NCBI GenBank assembly: GCA_947497185.1
Contig: CANMFL010000005.1
Location: 310,001 to 374,000, forward strand
Origin: an uncultured Paracoccaceae bacterium
GTDB taxonomy: Bacteria > Pseudomonadota > Alphaproteobacteria > Rhodobacterales > Rhodobacteraceae
Reading direction: 5' to 3'
DNA: 64,000 nucleotides
Below are positions 1-8,794 of this stretch, in pieces. Position numbers and translations under genes: made by a program. The notes under the pieces were generated by a model, which saw only the letters and a program-made list of their open reading frames with translations, had not been told where the DNA came from and ran no database searches. How positions within the stretch are numbered: the first letter of the stretch is position 1; every line of letters begins with the position of its first letter.

Positions 1-513
1 GGTCTTGATAATGCGTTGATCTACATTGCAAATATTGAAGCTGCTTTGAAAAAGTATGATCCCGAAAATGCGTCGATCTATGCCGCGAACGCTGAAAGTT
101 ACCGCGCAGAGCTTGAGGCAACAATCGCTCCGTTACGCGAAGAAATCGCGCAAATCCCCGAAGACGACCGCTGGCTTGTGACTTGCGAGGGTGCGTTCAG
201 CTATTTGGCCCGCGATTTTGGTATGAAAGAGCTGTACTTGTGGCCGATGAACGCAGATGCGATTGGCACACCGCAGCAAGTGCGCAGCGTGATTGATGGC
301 GTGCGCGATAACGACATTCCGGTGGTTTTCTGCGAAAGTACGGTGAACGCGTCGCCCGCGGAACAGGTGGCGCGTGAGACAGGATCGACCTTTGGCGGCG
401 TACTATATGTTGATAGCCTCAGCGCCGAGGGCGGGCCGGTTCCGACCTACCTAGACCTGCTGCGCGTGACGTCTGAAACGATCGTAACAGGGTTAACTAC
501 CAATGACGAATGA
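1..513 (+). CDS. sitA: Mn/Fe-type ABC transporter substrate-binding protein, C-terminal part
   Basis: The window opens inside this gene. The frame is open from base 1 and ends at TGA 511-513, so only the last 170 residues are visible. It is the periplasmic metal-capturing protein of a cluster A-I (TroA/PsaA/SitA) uptake system. The EGAF motif (187-198) supplies the Glu that is a metal ligand in this family, and the Asp of YVDSL (412-414) is the expected second-lobe ligand. EGAF followed by a YLWP segment points to the Mn/Fe SitA/YfeA branch rather than ZnuA. The gene overlaps the ATPase gene by 11 nt. Signal peptide and the two N-terminal His ligands lie outside the window, so the metal cannot be settled. 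Confidence 0.88.
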   Translation, partial: GLDNALIYIANIEAALKKYDPENASIYAANAESYRAELEATIAPLREEIAQIPEDDRWLVTCEGAFSYLARDFGMKELYLWPMNADAIGTPQQVRSVIDGVRDNDIPVVFCESTVNASPAEQVARETGSTFGGVLYVDSLSAEGGPVPTYLDLLRVTSETIVTGLTTNDE

Positions 514-1363
514 TCCGGCTGGCGGCATTTTCGCCCGCGATGTGACGGTCACTTACCGCAACGGTCACACCGCCTTGCACAACGCAAGCTTTGAGATCCC
601 GCGCGGGACGATCACCGCGTTGGTGGGGGTGAACGGTGCGGGTAAGTCCACGTTATTCAAAGCGATTATGGGATTTGTCCCAGCGGCGAGAGGCGAGATA
701 AAGCTGCTTGGTAAAACGGTCAAAGAGGCCTTGCGCGAAAACTTGATCGCCTATGTTCCGCAATCCGAAGAGGTCGACTGGGCGTTCCCGGTGCTGGTCG
801 AGGATGTGGTGATGATGGGCCGGTTTGGTCACATGGGCTTCCTGCGTATTCCCAAGGCAAAGGATCGTGCGGCAGTGGACGAAGCATTGCGCCGCGTCAA
901 TATGTTGGATTTCCGCCACCGCCAGATCGGCGAGTTGTCCGGCGGGCAACGTAAACGCGTGTTTCTCGCGCGGTCTTTGGCGCAAGATGGACAGGTGATT
1001 TTGCTGGACGAGCCGTTCACCGGTGTTGACGTCAAAACCGAGGATCAGATCGTCGCATTGCTGCGCGAATTGCGCGCCGAGGGTCGCGTGATGCTGGTCT
1101 CGACGCACAACCTTGGGTCTGTGCCAGAATTTTGCGACCGCACGATCTTGGTTAAGGAAACGGTGCTGGCTTATGGTCCAACGGAACAAGTCTTCACCCG
1201 CGAAAACCTTGAGACGGCCTTTGGCGGGGTGCTGCGGCATTTCACGCTGGGCGGGACTGATTTGCACGATGACGACGATAGCCGCGAGGTGAGCATCATC
1301 ACCGATGACGAGCGCCCGTTTGTGCATTACGGCGAACGCAAAACGGATGGCGACGAGACATGA
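503..1363 (+). CDS. sitB: Mn/Fe ABC transporter ATP-binding protein
   Basis: This is the 286-residue cytoplasmic ATPase that powers the metal importer. Walker [10 protein letters not shown] is at residues 42-50, the Q-loop Gln at 87, the signature LSGGQ at 145-149 and Walker B VILLDE at 165-170. A switch His follows in STHNLG. After the ATPase core there is a C-terminal extension rich in Asp and Glu (about residues 250-286), longer than in many ZnuC proteins and common in SitB/MntB-type ATPases. The start overlaps the end of sitA by 11 nt and the stop overlaps the first permease by 4 nt, so the four genes are translationally coupled. Confidence 0.93.
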   Translation: MTNDPAGGIFARDVTVTYRNGHTALHNASFEIPRGTITALVGVNGAGKSTLFKAIMGFVPAARGEIKLLGKTVKEALRENLIAYVPQSEEVDWAFPVLVEDVVMMGRFGHMGFLRIPKAKDRAAVDEALRRVNMLDFRHRQIGELSGGQRKRVFLARSLAQDGQVILLDEPFTGVDVKTEDQIVALLRELRAEGRVMLVSTHNLGSVPEFCDRTILVKETVLAYGPTEQVFTRENLETAFGGVLRHFTLGGTDLHDDDDSREVSIITDDERPFVHYGERKTDGDET

Positions 1364-2223
1364 TCGACGTTCTGATGCAGCCTTTCACCTACGGCTATAT
1401 GTTCAACGCTATGTGGGTTTCTGCCTTAGTTGGCGGTGTATGCGCGTTTTTGTCGTCTTATTTGATGCTCAAAGGCTGGTCGCTGATCGGCGATGCTCTA
1501 AGCCATTCTGTCGTGCCAGGGGTCGCTGGCGCTTATATGCTTGGTCTACCTTTTGCCTTGGGCGCGTTCATTTCGGGCGGCTTGGCGGCCGCTGCGATGC
1601 TGTTTTTGTCAGGCAGGTCGGGACTGAAAATCGACGTGATTATCGGGATTATCTTTACGTCATTCTTTGGGCTTGGGCTGTTCATGATTTCGTTCAACCC
1701 AGTCGCCGTTAACATTCAGACGATCATCATGGGCAATATTTTGGCAATTACGCCGGGCGATACATTGCAATTGGCGGTGATCGGTTTTGTCTGTTTGGCT
1801 GTTCTGCTGCTGAAGTGGAAAGACCTGATGGTCACGTTTTTCGACGAAAACCATGCGCGTTCCATCGGCTTGCGGCCTGATATGCTGAAGGCGATGTTCT
1901 TCATTCTCTTGTCCGCCGCAATTGTCGCCGCGATGATGACTGTTGGCGCATTTTTGGTGATCGCGATGGTCGTGACGCCGGGGGCGACCGCCTATTTGCT
2001 CTGCGACCGGTTCCCGCGCTTGATCATGGTGTCGGTGGCGATTGGGACATTAACCAGTTTTGTCGGCGCTTATATCAGCTATTTCCTAGACGGTGCCACG
2101 GGCGGCGTGATCGTTTGCCTGCAGACGGTTATCTTCCTCACGGCTTTTGTTTTTGCACCAAAACACGGGATGCTCGCTGGCCGTAGAAAGGCCGCCGCCG
2201 CATTGAAAAGAGGGCCAGTCTGA
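1360..2223 (+). CDS. sitC: Metal ABC transporter permease (first of two)
   Basis: This 287-residue inner-membrane permease belongs to the ABC-3 family (ZnuB/TroC/SitC). About eight hydrophobic segments can be picked out. The family pattern [15 protein letters not shown] ([13 protein letters not shown], near residue 45) and the cytoplasmic coupling stretch [19 protein letters not shown] are present. It overlaps sitB by 4 nt and the second permease by one base. Two different permeases after one ATPase is the SitABCD arrangement, whereas zinc ZnuABC systems have one. The metal (Mn versus Fe) is inferred from this layout only. Confidence 0.92.
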   Translation: MIDVLMQPFTYGYMFNAMWVSALVGGVCAFLSSYLMLKGWSLIGDALSHSVVPGVAGAYMLGLPFALGAFISGGLAAAAMLFLSGRSGLKIDVIIGIIFTSFFGLGLFMISFNPVAVNIQTIIMGNILAITPGDTLQLAVIGFVCLAVLLLKWKDLMVTFFDENHARSIGLRPDMLKAMFFILLSAAIVAAMMTVGAFLVIAMVVTPGATAYLLCDRFPRLIMVSVAIGTLTSFVGAYISYFLDGATGGVIVCLQTVIFLTAFVFAPKHGMLAGRRKAAAALKRGPV

Positions 2224-3056
2224 TGGATTATTGGCTACTGCCGTTTCAATTTCCGTTTATGCATAACGCGTTTTGGATCACGTTATTGATCGCCCCACCA
2301 ACAGCGCTTTTGTCGTGTTTTCTCGTCATGAAAGGCTGGGCTCTGATGGGCGACGCGGTCAGTCATGCAGTGTTACCGGGGGTGGTTCTCGCGTGGATTG
2401 CGGGCTTGCCGTTGATCGTTGGCGCATTTGTGGCAGGCATGTCCTGCGCGTTGTTAACCGGATTTTTGGCGGAGAATAGCCGTGTGAAACAGGACACCGT
2501 GATGGGCGTTGTGTTCTCGGGCATGTTCGGTTTCGGGATCATTTTGTATACCTCCATTACGACAAATGAGCATCTGGATCATATTCTGTTCGGCAATATG
2601 CTGGGGATTGGACGCGCTGATTTGTGGACCGCAGGGACGATTGCGATCGGGGTCTGCTTGTTCCTGATCGCAAAATGGAAAGACCTTGAATTACACGCGT
2701 TTGACCCAGCGCAGGCCAAAGCGAGCGGCCTCGCCGTTAACTTTTTGCACTACGGGTTGCTGGTCGCGCTGTCGCTGTCGATTGTCGCGACGCTGTCGGC
2801 GACGGGACTAATCCTTGCCGTGGCTTTGTTGATCACACCTGGGGCGATTGCGTTTTTGGTCGTGCGTAGTTTCGGTCGGATGTTGGTCGTGTCGGTCGCG
2901 GTCTGCCTGTTCGCGATGTTTAGTGGCACTTATGCTAGTTTTTACCTTGATAGCGCACCAGCTGCTACGATTGTGTTAATCCTGACTGCGATTTTCATCT
3001 TGGCGTTCACTTACAGGCTGCATGTTGTCCGCAAAACATCGCAATCCGTTGGCTGA
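2223..3056 (+). CDS. sitD: Metal ABC transporter permease (second of two)
   Basis: This second ABC-3 family permease has 277 residues and is homologous to the preceding one. It carries the same LMGDAVSHAVLPGVV motif near residue 40 and the WKDLELHAFDPAQAKASGL coupling stretch near residue 155. It probably pairs with SitC to form a heterodimeric channel. The ATG at 2223 shares a base with the TGA of sitC. The transcript is followed by a hairpin at 3071-3102. No metal-responsive promoter can be judged because the 5' end of the operon is outside the window. Confidence 0.92.
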   Translation: MDYWLLPFQFPFMHNAFWITLLIAPPTALLSCFLVMKGWALMGDAVSHAVLPGVVLAWIAGLPLIVGAFVAGMSCALLTGFLAENSRVKQDTVMGVVFSGMFGFGIILYTSITTNEHLDHILFGNMLGIGRADLWTAGTIAIGVCLFLIAKWKDLELHAFDPAQAKASGLAVNFLHYGLLVALSLSIVATLSATGLILAVALLITPGAIAFLVVRSFGRMLVVSVAVCLFAMFSGTYASFYLDSAPAATIVLILTAIFILAFTYRLHVVRKTSQSVG

Positions 3057-3070
3057 ATTGCATCATTGAT

Positions 3071-3102
3071 CCGATTTTGGTGACATAGTCACCGTGGATC
3101 GG
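3071..3102. promoter_or_regulatory. Nested inverted repeat downstream of sitD, upstream of yeeE pair
   Basis: CCGAT/ATCGG outer arms (3071-3075, 3098-3102) enclose GGTGAC-ATA-GTCACC (3079-3093). No T-run follows, so it is a weak terminator candidate. It sits 97 bp before the YeeE start and could equally be an operator. Inference only. Confidence 0.35.
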
Positions 3103-3198
3103 CGGCGATTAGGTACATTTGTGACGCAAAGGCGGAGGTTAGCGTGCGCACCATAACCATTATCTTCGCCACGCATTAACTAAATATAGAGGCCCTGC

Positions 3199-3636
3199 AT
3201 GTTAATTGAGACGACGTTTACCCCGCTGCAATCGCTCGCAGGTGGGCTGCTGATCGGCGCTGCCGCTGTAATGCTGATGGGCTTTATGGGGCGGATTATG
3301 GGGGCCACAGGTATCCTTGCCGGCGTCATTAGTCCGTCGGGTTGGTCCGACTGGGTATGGCGTGCGGCGGTGCTATTGGGCATGATCACTGGCCCCTTTG
3401 TCGTGCTCGCGATTACTGGCCAAATGCCTGCAGTCCAAGTGCCGGTGGCGATGCCGATGTTGGCTGTCGGCGGGTTTATCGTGGGGATCGGCGTGACGTT
3501 CGGCGGCGGTTGTACGTCTGGTCACGGCGTCTGCGGTATGGCGCGGTTGTCGCCTCGGTCAATTGCGGCGACGGCGACGTTCATGGTGACCACGACGATT
3601 ACCGTTTTCGTCATCCGTCACGTCATCGGGGGATAA
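3199..3636 (+). CDS. YeeE/YedE family half-transporter (sulfur compound)
   Basis: This 145-residue membrane protein has about four hydrophobic segments and belongs to the YeeE/YedE (TsuA/PmpA-like) family, whose characterised members import thiosulfate or related sulfur species. The family signature GGGCTSGHGVCG is at about residues 98-109 and includes the Cys thought to relay the substrate. Full-length family members have two such halves, but here the halves are separate genes with 3 nt between them. An N-terminal MLIETTFTP segment precedes the first helix. No SoxR- or BigR-type regulator lies next to it, so the trigger is unknown. Confidence 0.88.
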   Translation: MLIETTFTPLQSLAGGLLIGAAAVMLMGFMGRIMGATGILAGVISPSGWSDWVWRAAVLLGMITGPFVVLAITGQMPAVQVPVAMPMLAVGGFIVGIGVTFGGGCTSGHGVCGMARLSPRSIAATATFMVTTTITVFVIRHVIGG

Positions 3637-3639
3637 ATT

Positions 3640-4068
3640 ATGCGTCTTATCGGAAGTTATCTGATCGGTTTGGTCTTTGGCGTCGGGATTTCGATCTCGG
3701 GCATGGCGAACCCTGCGAAAGTCACAAATTTTTTCGACTTTGCAGGCATTTGGGACCCAAGCCTTGCGTTCGTGATGGGCGGCGCGTTGATTGTTACGTT
3801 CTTTGGCTACAAGGTCGTGCTGAAATCGTCAGGTCCGTTTTTGGACAACGTGTTCCATCTGCCCACGCGGCGTGATCTGGACGCAAAACTGCTCGGCGGA
3901 TCTGCGGTGTTTGGTATCGGTTGGGGCATCGCCGGATTTTGTCCTGGCGGCGCACTGCCCGCACTTGGCACAGGCCGGACAGAGGTGTTTGTCTTTGTCG
4001 GCGCGTTGCTTGCTGGTACTCTGACTGCCAAAGCTTTGCAAAAACGGATGGCTGCGAAAACGACATGA
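3640..4068 (+). CDS. YeeE/YedE family half-transporter, second half (DUF6691-like)
   Basis: This 142-residue membrane protein is the partner of the preceding gene. It has the second-half signature GWGIAGFCPGGALPALGTG near residues 95-113, with a Cys in the FCPGG motif matching the catalytic relay Cys of full-length YeeE. Three to four hydrophobic helices are visible. With 3 nt separating the genes they are almost certainly co-translated and form one functional transporter. The gene ends 2 nt before a strong bidirectional terminator. Confidence 0.86.
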   Translation: MRLIGSYLIGLVFGVGISISGMANPAKVTNFFDFAGIWDPSLAFVMGGALIVTFFGYKVVLKSSGPFLDNVFHLPTRRDLDAKLLGGSAVFGIGWGIAGFCPGGALPALGTGRTEVFVFVGALLAGTLTAKALQKRMAAKTT

Positions 4069-4069
4069 A

Positions 4070-4100
4070 AAAAGGGGCGCTGGTGATCCGCGCCCCTTTT
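4070..4100. terminator. Bidirectional intrinsic terminator between yeeE pair and DUF4387
   Basis: Perfect 11-bp stem AAAAGGGGCGC (4070-4080) and GCGCCCCTTTT (4090-4100) with a 9-nt loop. The A/T ends provide a U-run on both strands, so it serves both converging operons. Confidence 0.9.
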
Positions 4101-4101
4101 A

Positions 4102-4404
4102 CTAGTTCAACGACAGTTCGGCGATCAAGGGCGCCCAGCCTGCGCCGTGCATGTCACGATCTGCGATATCGCCTTGGATCACAGGGCGGGGCAGGCTGAA
4201 TTTCACCACGTTCAACATGTCGATATCAAAGCGTTTGATCGTCGCCACATCCGCCTGAAAAGCAGCCGCCACACGGTCGGTCGACAGGCTTTGCGTGACC
4301 TGCTGAAAGGCCTCGGCGGTACCGCAAAAGATATCCACGGTTAACCAAAACGGCCCTGCGTTTTTGCTGCGGACCTTGACGACAATATCTGCAACGGTGC
4401 TCAT
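4102..4404 (-). CDS. DUF4387 domain-containing protein
   Basis: This 100-residue cytoplasmic protein has no signal peptide or membrane helix and matches DUF4387 throughout (start MSTVADIVVKVRSKNAG, then the FWLTVDIFC stretch). No reaction is established for the family. It overlaps the end of the DUF1446 gene by 4 nt. DUF4387 and DUF1446/AtuA proteins regularly occur as a pair, which suggests they work as subunits or in consecutive steps on an organic acid or acyl-CoA. Here it is the last gene of the five-gene tct operon. Confidence 0.85.
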   Translation of the reverse strand: MSTVADIVVKVRSKNAGPFWLTVDIFCGTAEAFQQVTQSLSTDRVAAAFQADVATIKRFDIDMLNVVKFSLPRPVIQGDIADRDMHGAGWAPLIAELSLN

Positions 4405-5732
4405 GTGTGGACCTCTAGGCGGAAGGCTTGCATTGGATCGCTCAGCGTCATCGTGTGGTGCAACGTGAACGCATAAGCAGCCCCACGGTCGATTTCAGCA
4501 GGCGAAAACGGGAATGCAAAGGTTGGTTGTTCTTCGCCTTTGGTCAGCGGGTGATGCAACAGATACGGGTTCAAAAGTTTCGCGATTGTGTTCGCGTCTT
4601 TTTGGCTATCGGCTGTAATAATCGCCATGACGCCGACCTCTGTCAGCGTGGATTGGCGTGTCTCTAGCGGACCCAAAGTGCTGTCCTGACCGATGATCCG
4701 CAATTCGCAGGTAAAGGCGATATCGGCGGCCCGATCCCGTACTTTGGCGGCATGTTTGGCCAAAATGTCATCGCACCACGCTTGCACATTTCGCACATAA
4801 TGCGCGTCACGGATCGTGACGATGCTGATGGTTTGGAAACCCGCGATCCGCGCACCTTCAAGTTTGACGGTATAGGTATCGGACGGATGCCACACGGACC
4901 CCGTCACCCGAACTGACCTGTCATCCAATGCGGTGTAAGTTGCTGCTGTCACGTCTAAATGTCCGCCCGGTTCATACAGGATGAACGGATCAGAGTTTTC
5001 ATATAGCATATGCGCAGAGACCGTATGTGGCGTGGCGAACGCCCCGTCAGCCAATGGCGTGACTGTAAATCCGTCCGCGTCAAAGTCGATTGTGATGACA
5101 CCGGACTGCGGATTAGTTGCACAAAGCGCACCACACTCCCCAATTTTGGCCCCATGCCATGCACCGCCCGTATGATCGCCGTTCTGCAAGGGCAGGGCTG
5201 CGATAATCGCCGTGTCGGTGGTGCGGCCTGCGATGACGATATCGGCACCGGTGTTCAATGCGGCCATGATCTGCTCTGCGCCAGCAAGTGCCACGATGTT
5301 CTCGCAAGACTTGATGGTTTCGGCGGACACAGATGGCGCACCGGACAATGGGGTAATCGGCGTTTGGGCGATCACCGCAGGGTCTTGGCTGGATTTCAGC
5401 GTTGCAATTTTTGCGGTGCGATTGTCCTCGGCCAACACCTCGCGGGTGATGTCGAGCAGCCAATCAACCATGCTGTCGGTGCCGCAGGTGCCTGCGGTGC
5501 CGATGACGAGTGGGCAACCGGCCTCATGGGCGGCGCGCATCATGCCCGCCCACTCGGATTTTGTGGATTCGCGGGCGTATTTGGACACGCCACGCCCGAG
5601 ATACGACGGACCCGAGTCGGTTGAGCCGCCATCAATGGCGATCAGGTCCGGTTTGAGGGCGACGCCGCGCGCGAGGGCCTCGGCGTCGTAGCCAAGGCCC
5701 AATGCGCCGGAAGGGATAAGAATTTTAGTCAC
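4401..5732 (-). CDS. AtuA / DUF1446 family protein
   Basis: This 443-residue protein is homologous to AtuA, required for acyclic terpene utilisation in Pseudomonas, and to other DUF1446 proteins. The N-terminus carries LGYDAEALARGVALKP and DGGSTDSGPSYLG (about residues 33-46), typical of the family, and a GRTTDTAIIAALP stretch lies near residue 170. The exact reaction is unknown. It overlaps tctA by 8 nt and DUF4387 by 4 nt, so it should be made together with the tripartite tricarboxylate transporter. The inference is that it processes what the transporter imports; a terpene is only one possibility. Confidence 0.85.
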   Translation of the reverse strand: MTKILIPSGALGLGYDAEALARGVALKPDLIAIDGGSTDSGPSYLGRGVSKYARESTKSEWAGMMRAAHEAGCPLVIGTAGTCGTDSMVDWLLDITREVLAEDNRTAKIATLKSSQDPAVIAQTPITPLSGAPSVSAETIKSCENIVALAGAEQIMAALNTGADIVIAGRTTDTAIIAALPLQNGDHTGGAWHGAKIGECGALCATNPQSGVITIDFDADGFTVTPLADGAFATPHTVSAHMLYENSDPFILYEPGGHLDVTAATYTALDDRSVRVTGSVWHPSDTYTVKLEGARIAGFQTISIVTIRDAHYVRNVQAWCDDILAKHAAKVRDRAADIAFTCELRIIGQDSTLGPLETRQSTLTEVGVMAIITADSQKDANTIAKLLNPYLLHHPLTKGEEQPTFAFPFSPAEIDRGAAYAFTLHHTMTLSDPMQAFRLEVHT

Positions 5733-7242
5733 TGACAGCCTGTGGTTTTGTGAGGATACGACGCAAGAAGATCGGTGCGATGAAGCCTAAGATGGACGCG
5801 ATGATGAGGCCGGTTGAGATACCGGACGAGAACAAATATTGCCATTCGCCGTCTGACAATACCATGGCATCACGCAGTTGTTTCTCCATTTGGTGACCCA
5901 AAAGGATGCCGAGGATGACGGGAACCGTGGGAATGTCGAGCTTGCGCAGAACATACCCAAGCACGCCGAATGCGACGACCAAAAGCAGGTCAAAGTAGCT
6001 GCCTGTGAGCGAGTAAATCCCCACAAAGCTGACCATTGTGACGCCGGGTAATAGCAGTGCAGGCGGAACGCTCAGGATTTTTACAAAGATTTTGACCATC
6101 GGCACGTTCATCGCCAGCAGGACAAAGTTTGCGATCAGCAAGGATGCGATCAGGCCCCAGACGACTTCTGGTCGCTCAGTGAACAGCATCGGACCGGGGG
6201 TGATGTTCAGCGTCACAAGTACGGCTAACAGCACCGCAGTTGTCCCTGAACCCGGCACGCCCAGCGTGAGCATTGGCACCAAGGCACCGCCAGCGGCTGC
6301 ATTGTTACCCGCCTCTGGTGCGGCGACGCCTTTGGCGACACCTGTGCCGAACCCGCCTTTTTCACCCGCGATGGATTTCTCCATCATATAGGTCATGAAA
6401 CTGCCCAACGACGCGCCAGCGCCCGGCAATACACCTGCGAAAAACCCAAGTCCGGACGAGCGTAGCATTGTCCAACGGGTTGACCAGATTTCGGCCCACG
6501 GCACTTTGACCTTATCGACTTTGATGCCAACGGCTGACGATTTCCCATGGCTTTCGATGAAAAAGAAAATCTCGGACACGGCGAACAGCCCGACGATGGC
6601 CACAAGGAAGTCGATACCGTCATAGAGGTGCAGATTGCCGCCCGTCATACGGGGCAGGCCAGAGTTCGGATCAAGGCCGATCATCGCGATCATCAAACCA
6701 ATGCAGGACGCAAGCGCGGCCTTTGCTTGGTTATTGGATGAAATGCCGCCAAGCGTGGAAAAGGCGAGCAAATACAATGCGAAGTATTCCGCAGGACCAA
6801 ATTGATAGGCGACGCGGGACAACAGCGGTGCGAGCACCATCAAGCCGATTGTCGCAAGAAACGCACCGACAAAAGACGCAAAGCCGGAAATCACCAACGC
6901 GTCACCCGCGCGGCCCGCTTTGGCCATCGGATAGCCGTCGAGGGTGGTCATGAGCGCGGGTTCGTCACCTGGAATATTGAGCAGGATAGACGAAATCCGT
7001 CCGCCGTACATCGCGCCATAATAAATCGCCGTGAGCAGCACCAAAGCCGCAACAGCATCAAGGCCCAGCGAGAAAGTCAGCGGGATCATAATCGCCACGC
7101 CATTCGACGGTCCAAGACCGGGCAGGGCGCCGACGATTGTGCCGATGAAACAGCCAACAACGGCCAGCATCAAGGTGTATGGCGATAGGGCAATACCAAA
7201 GCCAAGCGATAGATTTGCAAGAATATCCATTACACAAACCAC
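5725..7242 (-). CDS. tctA: Tripartite tricarboxylate transporter large permease
   Basis: This 505-residue inner-membrane protein is the large subunit of a TTT secondary transporter, with about twelve hydrophobic segments. Family marks include GALPGLGPSNGVAIMIPLTF (about residues 38-57), GGRISSILLNIPGDEPA and the repeated GVLPGAGASLGSFMTYMMEKS motif. It moves a carboxylate delivered by the periplasmic TctC protein, driven by a cation gradient. It overlaps tctB by 13 nt and the DUF1446 gene by 8 nt. The substrate cannot be read from the sequence, as TTT systems carry citrate, tartrate, terephthalate and others. Confidence 0.95.
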   Translation of the reverse strand: MVCVMDILANLSLGFGIALSPYTLMLAVVGCFIGTIVGALPGLGPSNGVAIMIPLTFSLGLDAVAALVLLTAIYYGAMYGGRISSILLNIPGDEPALMTTLDGYPMAKAGRAGDALVISGFASFVGAFLATIGLMVLAPLLSRVAYQFGPAEYFALYLLAFSTLGGISSNNQAKAALASCIGLMIAMIGLDPNSGLPRMTGGNLHLYDGIDFLVAIVGLFAVSEIFFFIESHGKSSAVGIKVDKVKVPWAEIWSTRWTMLRSSGLGFFAGVLPGAGASLGSFMTYMMEKSIAGEKGGFGTGVAKGVAAPEAGNNAAAGGALVPMLTLGVPGSGTTAVLLAVLVTLNITPGPMLFTERPEVVWGLIASLLIANFVLLAMNVPMVKIFVKILSVPPALLLPGVTMVSFVGIYSLTGSYFDLLLVVAFGVLGYVLRKLDIPTVPVILGILLGHQMEKQLRDAMVLSDGEWQYLFSSGISTGLIIASILGFIAPIFLRRILTKPQAVSD

Positions 7243-7676
7243 CCTTTTGGAAAGCCAATGAGGCCGAGATCAAGGATAAACTTGAACAAAACGAACAAAC
7301 CGAGGCTCAAGCCTAGTCCCGAGAGGACTGCGAACTTTGGTTTGGGCGTAATCTGATATGACAGCGCACCGGCCACAATCGCGGTCGGGATGATAAAGCC
7401 GAGCGGCTTCAGCGCGTAGGAATATCCAATGAGCAACACGATAGAGATGATGATCGAAAAAACGGTCCATAATTCGGGCCATTCGGGTTCTTCATCGGGC
7501 CGCAGGATCATCACAACCGCGCAAATAATCGCGACAGATGCGACGCCAATCGGGAATGCTTTGGACCCAACCGGATCGGAGAGAAAGCTGACCTGAATCT
7601 GCATGGCGCTCGCGATATACACGAGCGCCACCAGAATCACGGCCAGACCAAAAATGCGGTCTGACAACTGGCTCAT
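7230..7676 (-). CDS. tctB: Tripartite tricarboxylate transporter small subunit
   Basis: This 148-residue protein has four predicted membrane helices and matches the TctB family in length and pattern, with an N-terminal helix from about residue 7, a polar stretch with RPDEEPEWPE and two C-terminal helices. It is the small, structurally supportive membrane subunit of the TTT transporter. It begins one base after the tctC stop region and overlaps tctA by 13 nt. The sequence is poorly conserved in this family, so the call rests partly on position. Confidence 0.9.
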   Translation of the reverse strand: MSQLSDRIFGLAVILVALVYIASAMQIQVSFLSDPVGSKAFPIGVASVAIICAVVMILRPDEEPEWPELWTVFSIIISIVLLIGYSYALKPLGFIIPTAIVAGALSYQITPKPKFAVLSGLGLSLGLFVLFKFILDLGLIGFPKGWFV

Positions 7677-7677
7677 T

Positions 7678-8640
7678 TTACTGGATCACACCAATTTCGC
7701 GCGACAACTCTTCTGTCTGGGCGACAACATCATCGACCCAAGACTGAAAATCGCCGCCGACTTTGGTGAACGGTGCGAGGCCGTTATCAGCCATAACCTG
7801 CTGCCACTCTGCCGAATCCGCAACCGCCTGAAGTTTCGCACCCCATGCTTCGAAATCTTCGTCAGAGATGTCCTTTGGAACGTAAAGTCCACGCCAGTTT
7901 ACAGCCACAACATCAATGCCTTGCTCGATAGCCGTCGGGATATCAAAGCCCGGAACGCGTTCTTCAGTCAGCGTTGCCAGAATGCGGATTTCGCCTGCAT
8001 CCAGAAAGCCCACGATCTCGGACATGTCGCCGGTCATCGCTTGGGTAAATCCGCCAACAGTCTGCGTGATCGCATCTGCGCCACCATCGACACCGATGTA
8101 TTTTACGGCAGTGATTTCATCAAAACCAGCGGCCTTGAGAACTTGCAACGGCTTGAGGTGATCAAAGCCACCAACCGCAGAACCGCCAGCAAATGCGACC
8201 GAACCGGGATCGGCTTTGATCGCGTCAACAAGGTCGTTCAGTGTTTCGTAAGGGCTATCAGCAGCCACAACGATTACGCCAGGGTCCGCCCCGATTGCAC
8301 CGACAAAGCGCACTTGGTCAGCAGTCGCACCGCCGTAAGCGTTTTGCGCAAGGCGCGTGGTCGTCGCAGAAGATGCCGCAATGATCAGATCGTTGTCGTC
8401 GCTGCGTTCGTTCACAACAGTCGAAAACGCAAGCCCCCCGCCTGCGCCAGCCATGTTTGTAATTTGAACAGGCGCGTCTACCTCACCGATATCAAACAAA
8501 ATTTTGCCGATCTGACGGCATGTGAAATCCCAGCCACCACCAGGGTTTGCGGGTGCGATGCATTCGGTCGCATAAGCAGCCGTGCCAGAAAAGGCGAAGA
8601 GTGCGCTGGTGGCGATTGCGCCAAGAAGCGTCTTTTTCAT
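7678..8640 (-). CDS. tctC: Tripartite tricarboxylate transporter substrate-binding protein (Bug family)
   Basis: This 320-residue periplasmic binding protein delivers the substrate to TctAB. The ATG at 8638-8640 is chosen because it begins a clear signal peptide (MKKTLLGAIATSALFAFSG, cleavage near AYA) and is preceded by a GGAG-type ribosome site; the frame extends upstream but that part is not protein-like. Mature-domain Bug features include the APANPGGGWDFTCR stretch, in which TctC proteins contact the ligand, and the AGAGG segment. It is the first gene of the operon and shares a 154-nt control region with the divergent TctD-like regulator. Confidence 0.94.
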   Translation of the reverse strand: MKKTLLGAIATSALFAFSGTAAYATECIAPANPGGGWDFTCRQIGKILFDIGEVDAPVQITNMAGAGGGLAFSTVVNERSDDNDLIIAASSATTTRLAQNAYGGATADQVRFVGAIGADPGVIVVAADSPYETLNDLVDAIKADPGSVAFAGGSAVGGFDHLKPLQVLKAAGFDEITAVKYIGVDGGADAITQTVGGFTQAMTGDMSEIVGFLDAGEIRILATLTEERVPGFDIPTAIEQGIDVVAVNWRGLYVPKDISDEDFEAWGAKLQAVADSAEWQQVMADNGLAPFTKVGGDFQSWVDDVVAQTEELSREIGVIQ

Positions 8641-8732
8641 GTGATATTCCTCCCAGTATTCACACGACAAGAGAGGGCGTATTCGCAACTTTACGTCAAG
8701 CTCCCCCCTTGCGTGGGCTGACATTTTGGTCC

Positions 8733-8754
8733 CAACCTGACAGCAACCTGACAG
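8733..8754 (+). promoter_or_regulatory. Tandem 11-bp direct repeats, probable TctD operator
   Basis: CAACCTGACAG occurs twice with no gap (8733-8743, 8744-8754), and a third CTGACA core is at 8718-8723. Tandem direct repeats one helical turn apart are the usual site of OmpR-family regulators such as the adjacent TctD-like protein. They overlap the regulator's predicted -35 box, so control is probably autogenous as well as on tctC. Binding is inferred. Confidence 0.6.
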
Positions 8755-8765
8755 GCGCATATAAA
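8737..8765 (+). promoter_or_regulatory. Predicted housekeeping promoter of the tctDE unit
   Basis: A -35 box CTGACA (8737-8742) and a -10 box TATAAA (8760-8765) are separated by 17 nt, each one base from consensus. The start site would fall near 8772, which excludes the upstream GTG codon at 8768 and supports ATG 8795 for the regulator. The palindrome ATAAAATG-TG-CATTTTAT lies at 8761-8778. Confidence 0.6.
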
Positions 8766-8794
8766 ATGTGCATTTTATGAAAATAGGCGGTGTT

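Noticed and set aside
653-1327. A 224-residue open frame antisense to the sitB ATPase.
   Set aside because: The ATPase on the plus strand has all ABC motifs; the antisense frame is His/Gln-rich and lacks a start signal.
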